DNA from: Odobenus rosmarus divergens
Taxonomy: Eukaryota; Chordata; Mammalia; Carnivora; Odobenidae
DNA length: 64,000 nucleotides
Direction: 5' to 3'
NCBI RefSeq assembly: GCF_000321225.1
Contig: NW_004450566.1
Coordinates: 2,066,512-2,130,511, forward strand
Part shown: piece after piece, positions 23,490 through 35,100 of the stretch
How the letters are laid out: each line of letters begins with the position of its first letter
How positions within the stretch are numbered: position 1 is the stretch's first letter
Notes under the pieces: model-generated
What the model saw: only the letters and a program-made list of their open reading frames with translations
Told to the model about the DNA's origin: nothing
The model's database searches: none
Program-made: the position numbers and the translations under genes

Positions 23490-24430
23490 CTTTCCAGTTA
23501 GAGTCCCCTTTCACATTTCTTGTAGGGCTCATTAAGTGGTCTTGAACTCCTTTAGCTTTTGTTTGAGAAACTTTTTATCTCTCCTTCTAATCTGAATGAT
23601 AGCCTTGATGGATAGAGTATTCTTTGCTGCAGATTTTTCTTCTTTCAGCACCTTGAATATATCATGCCACTCTCTTCTGGCCTGCAAAGCTTCTGCCAAA
23701 AACTTAGCTGATAGCCTTATGGGTGGTGTCAGGGGGATAGAGAGAGAGAGAGAGAGAGAGACATGTATGTAACTGTCTTTTCTCTTGCTGCTTTTAAAAT
23801 TCTCTCTTTATTACTACTTTTTGCCATTTTAGTTACTATGTGTCTTTGTGTGGACCTCCTTGGGTTGATTTTGTTGAGGGATCTTTGGGCCTCCTGGATC
23901 CAGATGTGTTTCCTTCTCCAGACTAGGGAAGTTTTCAGCTATTATTTCTTCAAATATATTTTCTTCCCCCTTTTCTCTTCTTTGTCTTCTCGGATCCCTA
24001 TATAGTGAATGTTACTGTGCTTGATGGAGTCCCTGAATTTCCTAAGTGTATTTTCAGTTTGTGTAACCTTTTTCTGTCACCTGCTCAGTTTGATTACGTC
24101 CATTACTCTGTCTTCCATGTCACTAATTTGTTCCTCTGCTTCCTCTATCCTGCTATTTGTTCCATCTAGTGTATTTTTAATTTCATTTATTGTGTTCTTC
24201 ATCTGACTGGCTCTTTTCCATCTCTTTATTAAGGGTCTCATTGATATTCTCCATTCTCCATTCAAGTCCAATGAGTATTTTTATGATCATTACTTTAAAT
24301 TCTCTATTAAACATATTACTTATATCCATTTCACTTAGGTCTCTCTCTGTGGCTTCCTCCTATTCTTTCATTTGGGACATATTACTCTCTTTCCTCATTT
24401 TTTTCTAACTCTCTGTTTCTCTGTGTTAGA
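23490..24430 (-). pseudogene. LINE-1 ORF1 remnant (RNA-binding chaperone)
   Basis: The minus-strand frame at 24077-24271 contains the coiled-coil signature MKNTINEIKNTL followed by SRIEEAEEQISDMEDRV, typical of L1 ORF1p. Further left, the complement reads 'acacatagtaactaaaatgg', 'gcaaaaagtagtaataaaga', 'gccagaagagagtggcatga' and 'aatactctatccatcaaggc', the order of the ORF1 C-terminal half. A (GA)n run at 23739-23762 and several stops break it. Family role: trimeric RNA binding and packaging of L1 RNA. Confidence 0.87.
23739..23762. repeat. (GA)n microsatellite inside L1 ORF1
   Basis: About 12 GA units in the plus strand, replacing ORF1 sequence. Confidence 0.9.
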
Positions 24431-24439
24431 AACGTCAGC

Positions 24440-25237
24440 TACATCTCCTCTCTTGAAAGGAATGGCCTTATGAAGAAGAGGTCTTGTAGTGCCCTGCAGT
24501 GCAGTGTCTGCTATTACCCAGAGCCTGGTGTTTCAGGGGGTGTCTCTTATGTGTGTTGCATGTTCTCTGTTATTGTGTCCTGGCCACTTTTTCCTTCAGT
24601 CCAGTCTTCTGCAGAGGCTCTCTTTGCCTGTGTAGGCAGTGTTTATTCCCTGGCTGGGGTGAAGCACACAATTTTAACAAGGTATGTGCTGGTCTGCTTG
24701 AGAAATGAGACCTGCAGCTGCCACTGCAGGGACTATGGCTGCATAGGTGAGGTCCACAGTTTTAACAAGGTACACCTGGGCTTCCACAGGCTCCACTATT
24801 TCATCTGCTACCACTGCCACTACCATCACCAGGACTGAGGCCCTCTAAAGCATGCTAGTCAGGAGACATGGTGTTGGCAAGGTTTGCGCAGGTCTTCTGG
24901 GGGAGGGGACCCACAGCACTCCACAAGACTGAGGCAAGCGTAACTGGAAAGGGTGGATCTGCTGAAGCATGGGGAGGTGGGGTCTGGTATAAGCATGTTA
25001 AGTAGTGAATGTCATTGCTGGGCTGGTTCCTGCAGGTGGCTGTGTGTTTATGCTGAGGAGCCAGGGGAAAGGGATGGCACCTGCCAGCTCCTTTGTTCCT
25101 GGAGGGGTTTTCCTGTGATCCCTGCCCCTCTGGGACAGGCTGTGAGATGAGTAAATAGGTCTCTCCCCTCTATGCCCAAGGCATTTTTAAAACTACTACT
25201 TTTATACTGTATCTTTACACGGTCCATTTTGCTCCTA
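24440..25237 (-). promoter_or_regulatory. L1 5' UTR / internal promoter remnant
   Basis: This is clearly GC-richer than its surroundings and has repeated 'ttttaacaaggt' blocks (24672, 24761) in a sequence collinear with the 5' end of the L1. In the family this region is the internal pol II promoter that reads leftwards into ORF1. Short ORFs on the plus strand here (24470-25150) are antisense to it. Promoter activity is not shown by the sequence. Confidence 0.7.
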
Positions 25238-25255
25238 TGGCTTTCAAATTCTTTT

Positions 25256-28200
25256 CAAAATAAGAATAGTCTTCCAATAACCTTTTTTTCTTTTTTAGAC
25301 ATTTATAAATGAAAATCAATGAAAAATTATCTCATATGTGTTATAAATCTTACATGATTTTTTTTAATATTCTGGGGTTTTCTTTGTAATTTTCTGGTAA
25401 AATCTCTGACATATATAATGTATATGTATATCTATATATATGTATTTATATGTGTGTGTGTGTATATACTTGTTGTATCTTTTCAATGGCTCTCAGTTTT
25501 TATTTTTCACCTATTATCCCTAAATACCTTGAAATTGAATCTCTTCTGTTGTTAGGTCACATATTTATGAAACTACACCAATTTTTAATTAATTAATTTG
25601 TATGTTAAAAAGTGATTCTACATACATGATGGTGAGAATTCTCTTCCTCACCTATATCTGGAGTGGGCAAACAATTTATTGTCTTTCAGGCCCTGATTCT
25701 GTGGAAGATTGCCCACCTGGGGCCAAAAACCTTAATATAAACCCCAAGTTCATAGTTATATCCTCACACTGCATCAATTTCCCCTCCTCTATTCTGTGCA
25801 GATACTGTACTTCAGGATCTCATTTATTACCATATCAGTGCAAACTGCTCTCTTTTGTCAGAGGTAGTAAAAAGTCTTATCTTTGCATTAACCATAATGT
25901 AACTCTCTTTCCTTTTCTTAGTTTATAATAAGTTTTCTCTCTTTTAAAACTTAAGTAGAGAAAGAAAATGTATTAACATGTAGTTCCTGAATATACTTAT
26001 GGCTAGGAATGTAGCTATTTACCCTAATATTCAGAGTTGTCAGATTCAAACTGGAGGTATTTTTGGTTATATATCCACATGTATATCTCTCTATATCTTT
26101 TTAAAATCCATACACATGCATATAGATATTATATATTTGTCTGGGAAAGTTGGGAAGTGTTTGCTTTGAGTTTGCCTCAGTAGTGCAAGTTCATGATTTG
26201 CCATGTATCTGGGAAATAACACATATTCTTGAAACTGTTTCCTCCTTTGTGCCATGGCATAAATAATATAAACAGTGCCTTATTATTTCCTTTTTCCAAT
26301 TTCAACGGATAGCCAAATTTTTCCACTTTCATTTTCACTCTCCAATTTGTCCTTTGCATCTTTTCCTCTTTAGTCTCACCATGGGAAATAAGTTCAAAAA
26401 ACATTACTTTCAAAAATGTAACTCTAAAAGAAGTAGGCACTCTTTATATATACCTCACATGTAATTAAACCCACCAGGCAAATCTGTCAATTCCCAGTGA
26501 ACTCCCAGTGACACAGGACCTCACAGTGTATGTGCATGCTCATAAAGGCAGATCATGTCTCTAGCCATGTTGCTGTGTGTTGCCATTTCTTTGAATTACA
26601 AAGTATCTTCTTTATATTGCTTTTGTCCCTCTAGTTAAATTATATCTTCAGCATATGAGCACATGGTCAAAATTTTTTTAGTAAACAAGAATGTTTTACT
26701 TGACCTCTCTTACATGTTTTTGCTAAGAATTTATAAGGAGGAACTCTGAGTCTAATTTGCCACAGATATCAGCTTTTATCTCTTAACAAAATAACATAAA
26801 TGACAGTAGGAAGGATTAGGAATAACATGTGGACAAGGTGAAAATGTAACTACATTTGTGTTTTCAGACAATCACACATAATTCATATACTAATGCAAAG
26901 ATTTTTCAAGATAGCAACCTTCTTCTTCCAGCACCTCTCCTCTGAAGTAAATTACTGAGTGAAAATTAAAAAAAAAACATAAAACCCCAAAACAACAATT
27001 ATAATTCATATCCAGACCTATCATGTATCACCAAAGGTGTAGAAAGGCAGGTGGAGAGTAAATAGATCTCAAATACTCTTGTCATGTCAGGTTTTTCTTA
27101 CTTTGAAAAGATCTCCCATATCTCTGGATCTTCTGTCTGTGGGTCCCAGGTGTTGCTAAGATTTAGATTAATAAAGACACCTCAAGGCACAAGAAGACAT
27201 TCTGAACATGATTAGTACATGTCCATTGCTTTCCTGGGTAGACAATGTATAGCCAGTCAGTTTAGGTCTGCACTAAAATGACCTCTAAGGCGCTTTGCAA
27301 TCCTGAAATTCTATATGAGGATACAATTAAACAGAGCAAGCTTCCAGTGTGTGCACCTGCTCCCCTTATCTTAAGGAAATGGCAACAATAGAGAGAATAG
27401 GCCAACAAATAGACAAGTTGAAGGTGGTACTGGCCCCATATATGAAGGCTTTGCCTCATAATTTTAACTATTAAAAACACAGCTGGCATATAAGGGAGAT
27501 TTGTAAGAACAAGTGTTTTTGGAAATTCAGGTTTGGTTTACTTGTAGTGTATGAAATCATTTCAGATTTGTATATATAGAATTCTATGTGGAATGTATAC
27601 AAAGATGACGTGAGGTCCCAAAGGTAACATTTACTTTATTTGAAAGAGATATCCCAATATTACTAGCACTACAAAGTACCTGGAACCCTAGAACAAAGTA
27701 ATACTTGGTATTTTAATGGGGCAGAAACTATGCATCTCTTTGCATGTGTAAACTGCACTTGAACCTGGAGCCTGAGGAACCAGGTTCCCAAACACAAGTG
27801 AACCCTGTCCTGTCCCTGCTCTCTGGTTATTAAGTCTGACTTGCAAAGTAGATTCAAGTGATGAATGCCTAGTCCTATCTGATGAGGTGTTCATTTTGTT
27901 GTTTGCCTAGATTCAGAGGTGACTTATGTAAAATCCAAGCCAAAAGGACATATTAAAGCAAAACTGTGTCTCTCCAATGATATTGCAATTTGTGGGGCTC
28001 CTAGTCAAAGGGTGGATGACTTAAAGCATTGAACAGTAAGATGAGTCATTTCTCTAACCTTTAATATAAACTGTGATTGAAGAATTGGCTATCAGGCAGC
28101 TGGAAAAGAGAAATGCCCTATTGTGTTGTTGCTCTGAAAAATGGTGTTAACAGATTATTCACAGAAATATTTGCCAGCTGGAAGCTAGGACATCTTGAGA

Positions 28201-28505
28201 GCTTTCCCCCTTGTGACCTTTCACTGTGCCCATTACGGATAGCAAGGAATGTCAGGATGCACCGAGGGCAATTTCTAGAGAAAAGTCAGAAGGGGTTGAT
28301 AAGAATGGGAGTTGACCTTTTCTGTAGCACCATTCCCTTTTCAGTGCTTCATAAATATAGACAAACCAAACTGCTGCCTTTCTTTCAGATGCACTGATTT
28401 TTCCCCCTTCCAAAAATATAATTATCACTTTTAATTTCAGTTCAGAGTTTTTAATTCTTTGTGAGGGTTAGTTCATACCAAACTGTTCATTAAGGTTCTT
28501 TGAAT
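25256..28505. other. Unique AT-rich stretch with small repeats
   Basis: A TATATG/TGTG tract lies at 25405-25466. A MIR-3'-end-like phrase occurs at 27275-27313 (aaaatgacctctaaggcgct). Otherwise nothing nameable. Frames at 25602-25928 and 28077-28397 (106-108 codons) have no recognisable domain. Confidence 0.45.
25405..25466. repeat. TATATG/TG microsatellite
   Basis: Mixed TATG and TATA units followed by a short (TG)n run. Confidence 0.85.
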
Positions 28506-28530
28506 TCCCCTAGCATGGTCATATATATTA

Positions 28531-28678
28531 GAAGAAGAAGGAGGAGGAGAAGGAGGAGAAGGAAGAGAGGGAAGAGAGGGAAGGGAAGGGAAGGGAAGGG
28601 AAGGGAAGGGAAGAGAAGGAAGGAAGGAAGGAAGGAAGGAAGGAAGGAAGGAAGGAAGGAAGGAAGGAAGGAAGGAAG
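28531..28678. repeat. 150-bp polypurine tract: (GAA/GGA)n, (GGGAA)n, (GGAA)n
   Basis: Pure purine on the plus strand in three phases: GAA/GGA at 28531-28562, GGGAA/GAGAG at 28563-28616, and an almost perfect GGAA block at 28617-28678. It creates Arg/Lys/Glu frames on the plus strand and Pro/Ser/Phe frames on the minus strand that are not genes. Confidence 0.97.
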
Positions 28679-29366
28679 TCATCTGTTTCCACAAGTTGTG
28701 TGTTTGCACGCCACCTACCTGGAAATTTATTCACCACTACAGATGGTCACAGTGTCACACTTGGGTGTTAATTTCTGTTCTTGCTCCAGCTGTTATTTTT
28801 CTAGGAGGGCAGAAAGTCTCTCAGAAACAAGTGCTATCAAGACATGTCTTCCCATCTGTATTACATAAAGATGTATTTATATCTTGCTATTAAGTGTGCT
28901 GTTTTACTCAGCATCTCTCTTGTAAATTTTACATTCCTCTGGGGGAAATAGTTTTCTTTTCCATATTTCATTTGCTCTATTACCATCTCTAATTCATTGA
29001 GGTAGATAATATCAGACTGACAATTATAATGCAGATAGATCATTCTGGCAAATATGGTACAGATCTGAAACAAGAGAACATTCTTTCTATCCCACTACAG
29101 GCTTAAATCTTTTAGGTAAATTATATCTTTTTATACATAAACCCTCATAAATATCATTGACCATAAGTATTATAAATTCTCTTTTGCTTACATCATGTTT
29201 CTAATGAATTAGTGAGATTAACAAGATGCACAAATAAAGAATCTTGGTCTTAGTACATTGTGACAATCAGGCACTCCTCAATGAGGGCCAAATGGAAAAT
29301 TAATTTTCCTTTTTCAGAATTGGCAAAGTGGAAAACAAGACTGGAACATCACTTCAAGGCTTGTTT
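28679..29366. other. Unique sequence
   Basis: Nothing recognised. Confidence 0.4.
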
Positions 29367-29596
29367 AAGCAAAGTGTATCGGGCGCCTGGGTGACTCAGT
29401 TGGTTAAGCAACTGCCTTCGGCTCAGGTCATGATCCTGGAGTCCCGGGATCGAGTCCCACATCGGGCTCCCTGCTCGGCAGGGAGTCTGCTTCTCCCTCT
29501 GACCCTCCCCCCTCTCATGTGCTCTCTCTCTCTCTCATTCTCGCTCTTTCAAATAAATAAATAAAATCCTTAAAAAAAAAAAAAGCAAAGTGTCTC
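29367..29596 (+). mobile_element. Young-subtype SINEC, 14-bp duplication
   Basis: The body is 29381-29582. It has the 'ggagtcccgggatcgagtcccacatcgggc' middle and 'tctgaccctc...tctctcattctcgctc' 3' part shared with the copies at 45645 and 61316. Flanks are aagcaaagtgtatc (29367-29380) and aagcaaagtgtctc (29583-29596), one mismatch. Confidence 0.97.
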
Positions 29597-29844
29597 ATGC
29601 ACTCTAACCTTGTTTCCTGCTCCATTAATGCTTTAACATGAAAATATCTGATGTTCAACGCCATCCTATTTTATCCCCATGCCAACTCCCTTCTGTAATG
29701 GCAGGTTTCCAAACGTATTCTCTGGTAAGAATGCTGCCATTCAGGCTGAAACATAAGGGATATTTCCCCCAGAAGAAACAGGTAACATTACATCAGTGAA
29801 ACTGTTGGCCATGAACAGAGTGGTGAGCAGCCAGTTTGCTGATT

Positions 29845-30275
29845 ATATTAGTTTGCTAAAGCTGCTGCAACAAAGTATTACAAACTGAGTGCCTTACAAA
29901 AACATAAATTTATTGGCTCATAGTTCTAAATGCTCGAGGTCTGAAATCAAAATATTAGCAGGGTGGGTTCCTTCTGAGGATTGTGAAGAAAGGATCTGTT
30001 CCAGGCCTTTCTCTTTGGCTTGTGAGTGGACATTTTCTATCTACATCTGTTCACATGGCATTTTCCCTGTGTATGTTTCTATGTCCAAATGTTCCCCTTT
30101 TATAAGGACACCAGTCATATGGAATTAGGGGCTCACCGTACTACAGTATGACCTCATTTTAATTTAACTAAGTGTATCTGTAACAACTCTAGGTCCAAAT
30201 AAGTTCACAGTCTCAGATACTGGAGGCTAGGATTTCAACATATGAATTTTGGGGGACTAATTCAACACGTAATAC
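29845..30275 (-). mobile_element. MLT1-type MaLR solo LTR, antisense
   Basis: The plus strand starts 'tattagtttgctaaagctgc' and runs through 'caacaaagtattacaaactg', 'ggctcatagttctaaatgct', 'ccttttataaggacaccagt', 'cagtatgacctcattttaat' and 'gaggctaggatttcaacata' to 'ggggactaattcaacacgta'. This is a complete antisense MLT1 order and is clearer than the copy at 16389. Confidence 0.9.
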
Positions 30276-30420
30276 TTATGTATTTTAGGAACATTCCTCC
30301 TCCTTGCAAAAGAATGTGAGGATATTCAGTATCATATAATCTCAGAAATGAAAATTGAAGCTGTAGAGAAATACATCATACCCCACCATAAAGGCTAAGG
30401 ACCCGGATATCTTTCCGTAC

Positions 30421-30655
30421 TAGAATAGCTAGATGAGGGGTGCCTGGGTGGCTCAGTCATTAAGCGTTTGCCTTCTGCTCAGGTCATGGTCTCAGGGTCC
30501 TGGGATCGAGCCCCACATCAGGCTCCCTGCTCGACAGGAAGTCTGCTTCTCCCTCTCCGACTCCCCCTGATTGTGTTCCCTCTCTTGCTGTGGCTCTCTC
30601 TGTCAAATAAATTAAAAAAAAAAAAAATCTTAAAAAAAGTAGACTAGATAGATGA
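30421..30655 (+). mobile_element. SINEC, 16-bp imperfect duplication
   Basis: The body is 30437-30639. The tail has a T inserted in the AATAAA region (caaataaattaaaaa). Flanks are tagaatagctagatga (30421-30436) and tagactagatagatga (30640-30655), 14 of 16 identical. It sits at or next to the left edge of the old L1 fragment that follows. Confidence 0.95.
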
Positions 30656-31390
30656 ATTGTGAGATATTCGTAGTAGAACACTACCTAGCAATTAAAAAGA
30701 AAAAAAAAAACTACCACATGCAACATTAACAGTTGAATTACACAAGCTTTGGTGAGGCTCTGGAGCAACCAGACTCCTATGCATTGCTAATGGTATTCTA
30801 AAATGGTCCAACCACCCTGAAGAGATGTTTAGTACTATCTTATAAAGTCACTTATCCTATAATCCAGAAATTCCAGTCATAAATATGTACTGAAGACAAA
30901 TGAGGGCATATGTGCAGCAAAAGGCATATACAGGAATGTTTATGGCAGCTTTATTAATAATACAAGAAAAATTGGAAACAGCCAACATGTCCCTATATAA
31001 TAGAATGGATAAGTGAATTTTGATATGGTCAGTGGAATACTACACAGTGATTAAAAAGAACAATCTGCTACATGTAACATCGTAGCTTAATCTTATAGAC
31101 ACAATGTTGAGCAAAAAAACCCACAACAAATAAATACATACTATAAAATCCTACTCATATGAAGTTCAGAAATAGGTAAAACTTAATAGTAATAAAAATC
31201 AGGATAAAGTTACCTTTGGTGGGGCAGGGAGCACATGAAAGAAAATCTTGTGGTATATTTACTTTCTATATTTGATCTGGGCAGTAGTGTAGTGGGTGAA
31301 TATGTCCGTAAAATTTTGTCACTTTTTTGTATTTGTGTTATACCTCAAAAAAAGCTTAAATCGCACAAAAATAAAATAACAACTAAAAAA
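30640..31390 (+). mobile_element. Old LINE-1 3' fragments, sense
   Basis: L1 3'-end order is visible: 'ggaatgtttatggcagctttattaataata', 'aatggataagtgaattttgatatggtcagtggaatactacacagtgattaaaaag', 'acacaatgttgagcaaaaaa', 'gataaagttacctttggtgg' and 'tgttatacctcaaaaaaagc'. The first 95 bp (30645-30740) repeat the 'gatgaattgtgagatattcg' part, so two overlapping fragments or a duplication are present. Heavily decayed. Confidence 0.8.
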
Positions 31391-31394
31391 GAGA

Positions 31395-32045
31395 TCAGAT
31401 GACTTGTAAAATACTATTCCCATAAAACCATTAAAACAGAATTGAAAAAGCAAAAACTTTTAGTAAAGACAGAATCTGGTCCTTTCCTTCAGTTTTAGGG
31501 TTTTGTACTTTAGCTCCATAACTTGGCTATCACAAGTAATGGGGGAATTCCCACTTAACCTGCTAAACACCCCTTGCTTCCTCCTTGTTTAAGAAGTAGG
31601 GGCAGCAGTGTGATGGCTTCTTCCTCCCTTTCTGCCCCATGCCAGCCCTCTCAGACATCATGCCCACACATTCTCTTAATTCAATATGTATCAGGAAATT
31701 CCCATTTTATAATGGGTATTTATGGAAAATATGGGGCTCAGGGGGATGATTAAGATGTTCCTATATGTTACTTTATTTTCAGTCTTTTACATTTGAATCA
31801 AAAGTCTAGGCCCAGGCCTGGGGCATTTTCAGTTCATGCCAAAATACCAGAAGGGGAGTATTTCCATTGGAATGACTCAGGCTACTCACCAAATATTTAC
31901 ACATCCTTTCACACCCTTAACTCTGCAATGAAGAATTTGTGAATTTGGAAGTATTCCAGAATCATATAAATCCCTCTATTTTGAATTCAAAACCAAATCT
32001 CTTGAAAAAGAAGACTAATCCTTACTAAAAGCATCAGAAATATTG
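31395..32045. other. Unique sequence
   Basis: Nothing recognised. Confidence 0.4.
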
Positions 32046-32048
32046 TTT

Positions 32049-32180
32049 AAAAATGTCAGGCTCCGTGGGAAGCCTGCTTCTCCCTCTCCCACTCCCCCTG
32101 CTTGTGTTCCCTCTCTAGCTGTCTCTCTATGTCAAATAAATAAATAAAATCTTTAAAAATAAATAAATAAAAATGTCAGG
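32049..32180 (+). mobile_element. 5'-truncated SINEC with perfect 12-bp duplication
   Basis: Only the 3' half of a SINEC (32061-32168: ctccgtgggaagcctgcttc onwards, ending in an aaataaataaata tail) is present, without the tRNA-like head. The direct repeat aaaaatgtcagg lies at 32049-32060 and 32169-32180, perfect. The duplication shows the element was inserted already truncated; it was not a whole copy that later lost its head. Confidence 0.95.
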
Positions 32181-35100
32181 AAATAAAGATTCTAAATAAT
32201 TTACCTGGCATTTCCTATGGTTCTTGGTAGAAAGAAAAATATATACCCACCAGCTTAAGAAGTTGAATCTTAAGGAACTCCACATGTTTTTAACATTTGT
32301 TGTTCATGAAGGAAGGAAACTTTTCTGGGGCCCACCAAATGATAAGCAGGTATATGTTCTAAAATGTTTTAGAAAGTCCTCCTTCTTTTTCTTTGTTCTC
32401 TTAATCAATTACCTAATTAAGTGCTTTCTTATCAGTAAGCCCTAAGGCAACCACCTCTGCCTCCTAGTGTAGCAGTAACTTGTAGTCTTGATTCCTCCTG
32501 AGTCATTTTTCAGAGACAAAGGGACTGACTGACGTGTATCAGGATATTTAAAGGATGAGAAAGTATCAAAAAGAATGGGTCAAAGACAATAAAGAATTTT
32601 TAAAAGATTGAATATGTCAATTATCAGGCCATTTATAACATAAAAAATAGTTTTGGTAGGGTGATATTGGAATAAAACCCTTAAGGTTTTGTTGTTGTTG
32701 TTAAAATCTGTATAAATGACTAAAACCATTGTCTGGGCTAAGTATGAACTCCACGTAGTACTTTCAAATATTGCTGCTATATATTTTGGATCTTCTTTTC
32801 CTCCAAGTCAGTCAAGTGACCATTACCACCCTTGGTAAATGCCTCTCGTCAGGATGGAATGATGGTGAGGTTTGGCCCCGCCACCCTTCTATTTAGTTCT
32901 TGCTCTAAAACCTAGGAACCTACTTCTCAGGGACAACCTCCCAGGCAGGAGTAGCCCACTGTGCAGTCTCTCTGGTCTAAGAGAAGCCATGTGCTCCTCA
33001 AATCCATTGCTTTATTAAACCCTTTCTACTTAATCTTAATTCTGCAGAAAACTAAAAGTTAGCGCCACAGGTGGGGGTGGACTAAGGTGATGTCATCCTA
33101 AAAATTTACTAATCTCAATTCAAATGGTCAGCCTTTTATGAAGGGATTTTAGGAAGAATTTAACATTGGGGCATTCACACAACTTTAAGAGACAATTGAA
33201 AGTGAGGATCCATCTCTTTATCTCCATCTAAGCATACCACGTAACTGTTTGCTGGCTTTACTTCTCTAATGCTGGTCTTGTCTAGAGTATTAAAGATAAA
33301 AATGGTAAAAGTACAGGGCAGTGGAAATCGTCCATCAATACAGGCTTTGCTTTCAGGGAATCTAGGGCACAGGGCTGTGACATTCTGGTATATCTCTGGT
33401 TTCGGCGGCTGTGGAAGTGCAGGTGGATGTCTTCTTGATACTGAGTAGATATGTTATTAAATTAATCCCTTCTCTAGGGATTTCTTCCCTTGAAGCTTCC
33501 TGTGACACATGTAGGAGTTTTATGGCAGGAAGCAGTATAGAATTGGGCCCAATGGGAATACTTTTATTGGACCCAGCATGCACTGAAATAAAGTCCTACT
33601 GCTGCTGGGACAATTTGCAAACACTCTTACTTATGAGTGCATCTCTAATTCCCAAGAGCCCATCTCATTCTTCCACACGAGGCTGCCTGGGGAGAAGTCA
33701 GCTGCCTTATGTAAGTAAACCACGATTGTATTTTATTGTGCATGGTCAGTCTATTAAAGGGTAGATTCATTATGTACTAGAGATGAAGGTATTTACTCCC
33801 TCCCTCAATACTCTGACATCTGAAGCACTAACAAGGGTTTTTAAATAATATATGAGCAAGTACTGACCCTTTCCTTCCACAAGGCTCTCCTCAAATCAGA
33901 TTCTTGATATTAGAGCATGTGGAATTCCCCACTGACTACATCCCTGGACAGCACACAGAACTGAATACAACTGAAATCACTTTACTCTGCAGCTGCAAAA
34001 TAATGATCCCAAAATAGTTTATCAAAGACAAAGAAAACATGGACTTACAAGAGCACTTTAAGGAAAAAAAAAATTCTCACCGTGTGAAAACTTTTAATTA
34101 AAGAAAATATTTAGAAAATTCAAATGCTTATTTGTTCATTCTTCTGTGTTGATACTTTATCAGGACTCCTGTGGCATGGCAACTTAACAGTATAGATATT
34201 TTTGTTGTTGTTTACCTTTTTACCACGTGCCTGAAAAATGCTGAGCAATTGAGATCATTAAGTGTCAGCTCTTAATTCACTTTATTTCTTGCTAATGATT
34301 AGATAGATAGATAGATGATAGATGATAGACAGACGATAGATAAAATTATTGCTGTGTGGGGCAGTCAGCGTATAGAGAAGATATAGGCAGCTGAGTATGT
34401 CAGTACCAAAGGTTTGGGTGAACCTTTATCGAAAATTAGTGGATGAAAATTATCATGTTACCTCTATAATTTTCTGAGCTATCAATTTAGAAATAATTTC
34501 TTCGGATTAAAACACACGCTGCTTTCTTTTCAGGCAGAGGGGAATGTAATTAAAAAATGTTTAATGCTAATAGAAGCAATGTAATGAATTTGAAAACCTG
34601 TCCATTATCTTACAGAATCTACATATAGCGTGTGCTATTTGCACATAAAACAAAGCTCTGCCATCAATAAGATGAAAGATCCACAATCCCTGAAGCAGAA
34701 AAGGCTTAGTACAATATTGTTCTAGGGAGGAGAATAATAATTATCTGCCATAAAGAATTATGTAAAACTTACAAAGCTAGCTATGGAAATCCCTGTTTTC
34801 CCCAAAGTATTAGTCGCACACTGATTGTTGTAATGTTCTAGCCCAGAATTGTGGGAATAAGACACTTAAGGAAGCATGGAAGTCTCAGAGCATATTCAAG
34901 GGAATTTTTCCATTCCAAACTTTGGAAGACTGAGAAATATAACTAGAAGAGAGGAAGATAAAAGCAGAGAGGACCCCCAGGACACATGAGTTTATTTTGT
35001 ATAACACAAAATAAAGGCAGAAAAAGAATCTACTCTTAGAGAATTAAGTATTTACTTCTCAAAACAATAGTCCTGTGATTCACCAAAAAGCTAAAAACCA

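Larger units (their letters stand above)
18891..25255 (-). mobile_element. Near full-length LINE-1, antisense, with degenerate flanking duplication
   Basis: Running leftwards from its 5' end on the minus strand: a GC-richer 5' UTR (about 24440-25237), ORF1 remnant, ORF2 remnant, 3' UTR and an A-rich tail seen as the TTG repeats at 18905-18922. The flanks tgcctttcaagtatttt (18891-18907) and tggctttcaaattctttt (25238-25255) are similar enough to be a decayed target-site duplication, so this looks like one complete insertion of about 6.3 kb. Both ORFs are broken. A 92-bp L1 tail (20225-20316) and expanded pyrimidine tracts lie within it. Dead copy. Confidence 0.9.

Noticed and set aside
28500..28868. 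Arginine/lysine-rich 122-codon ORF and opposite Pro/Ser ORFs
   Set aside because: Produced by the purine microsatellite.
33362..33764. Overlapping ORFs on both strands
   Set aside because: Neither has a recognisable motif and they mutually overlap; likely chance.
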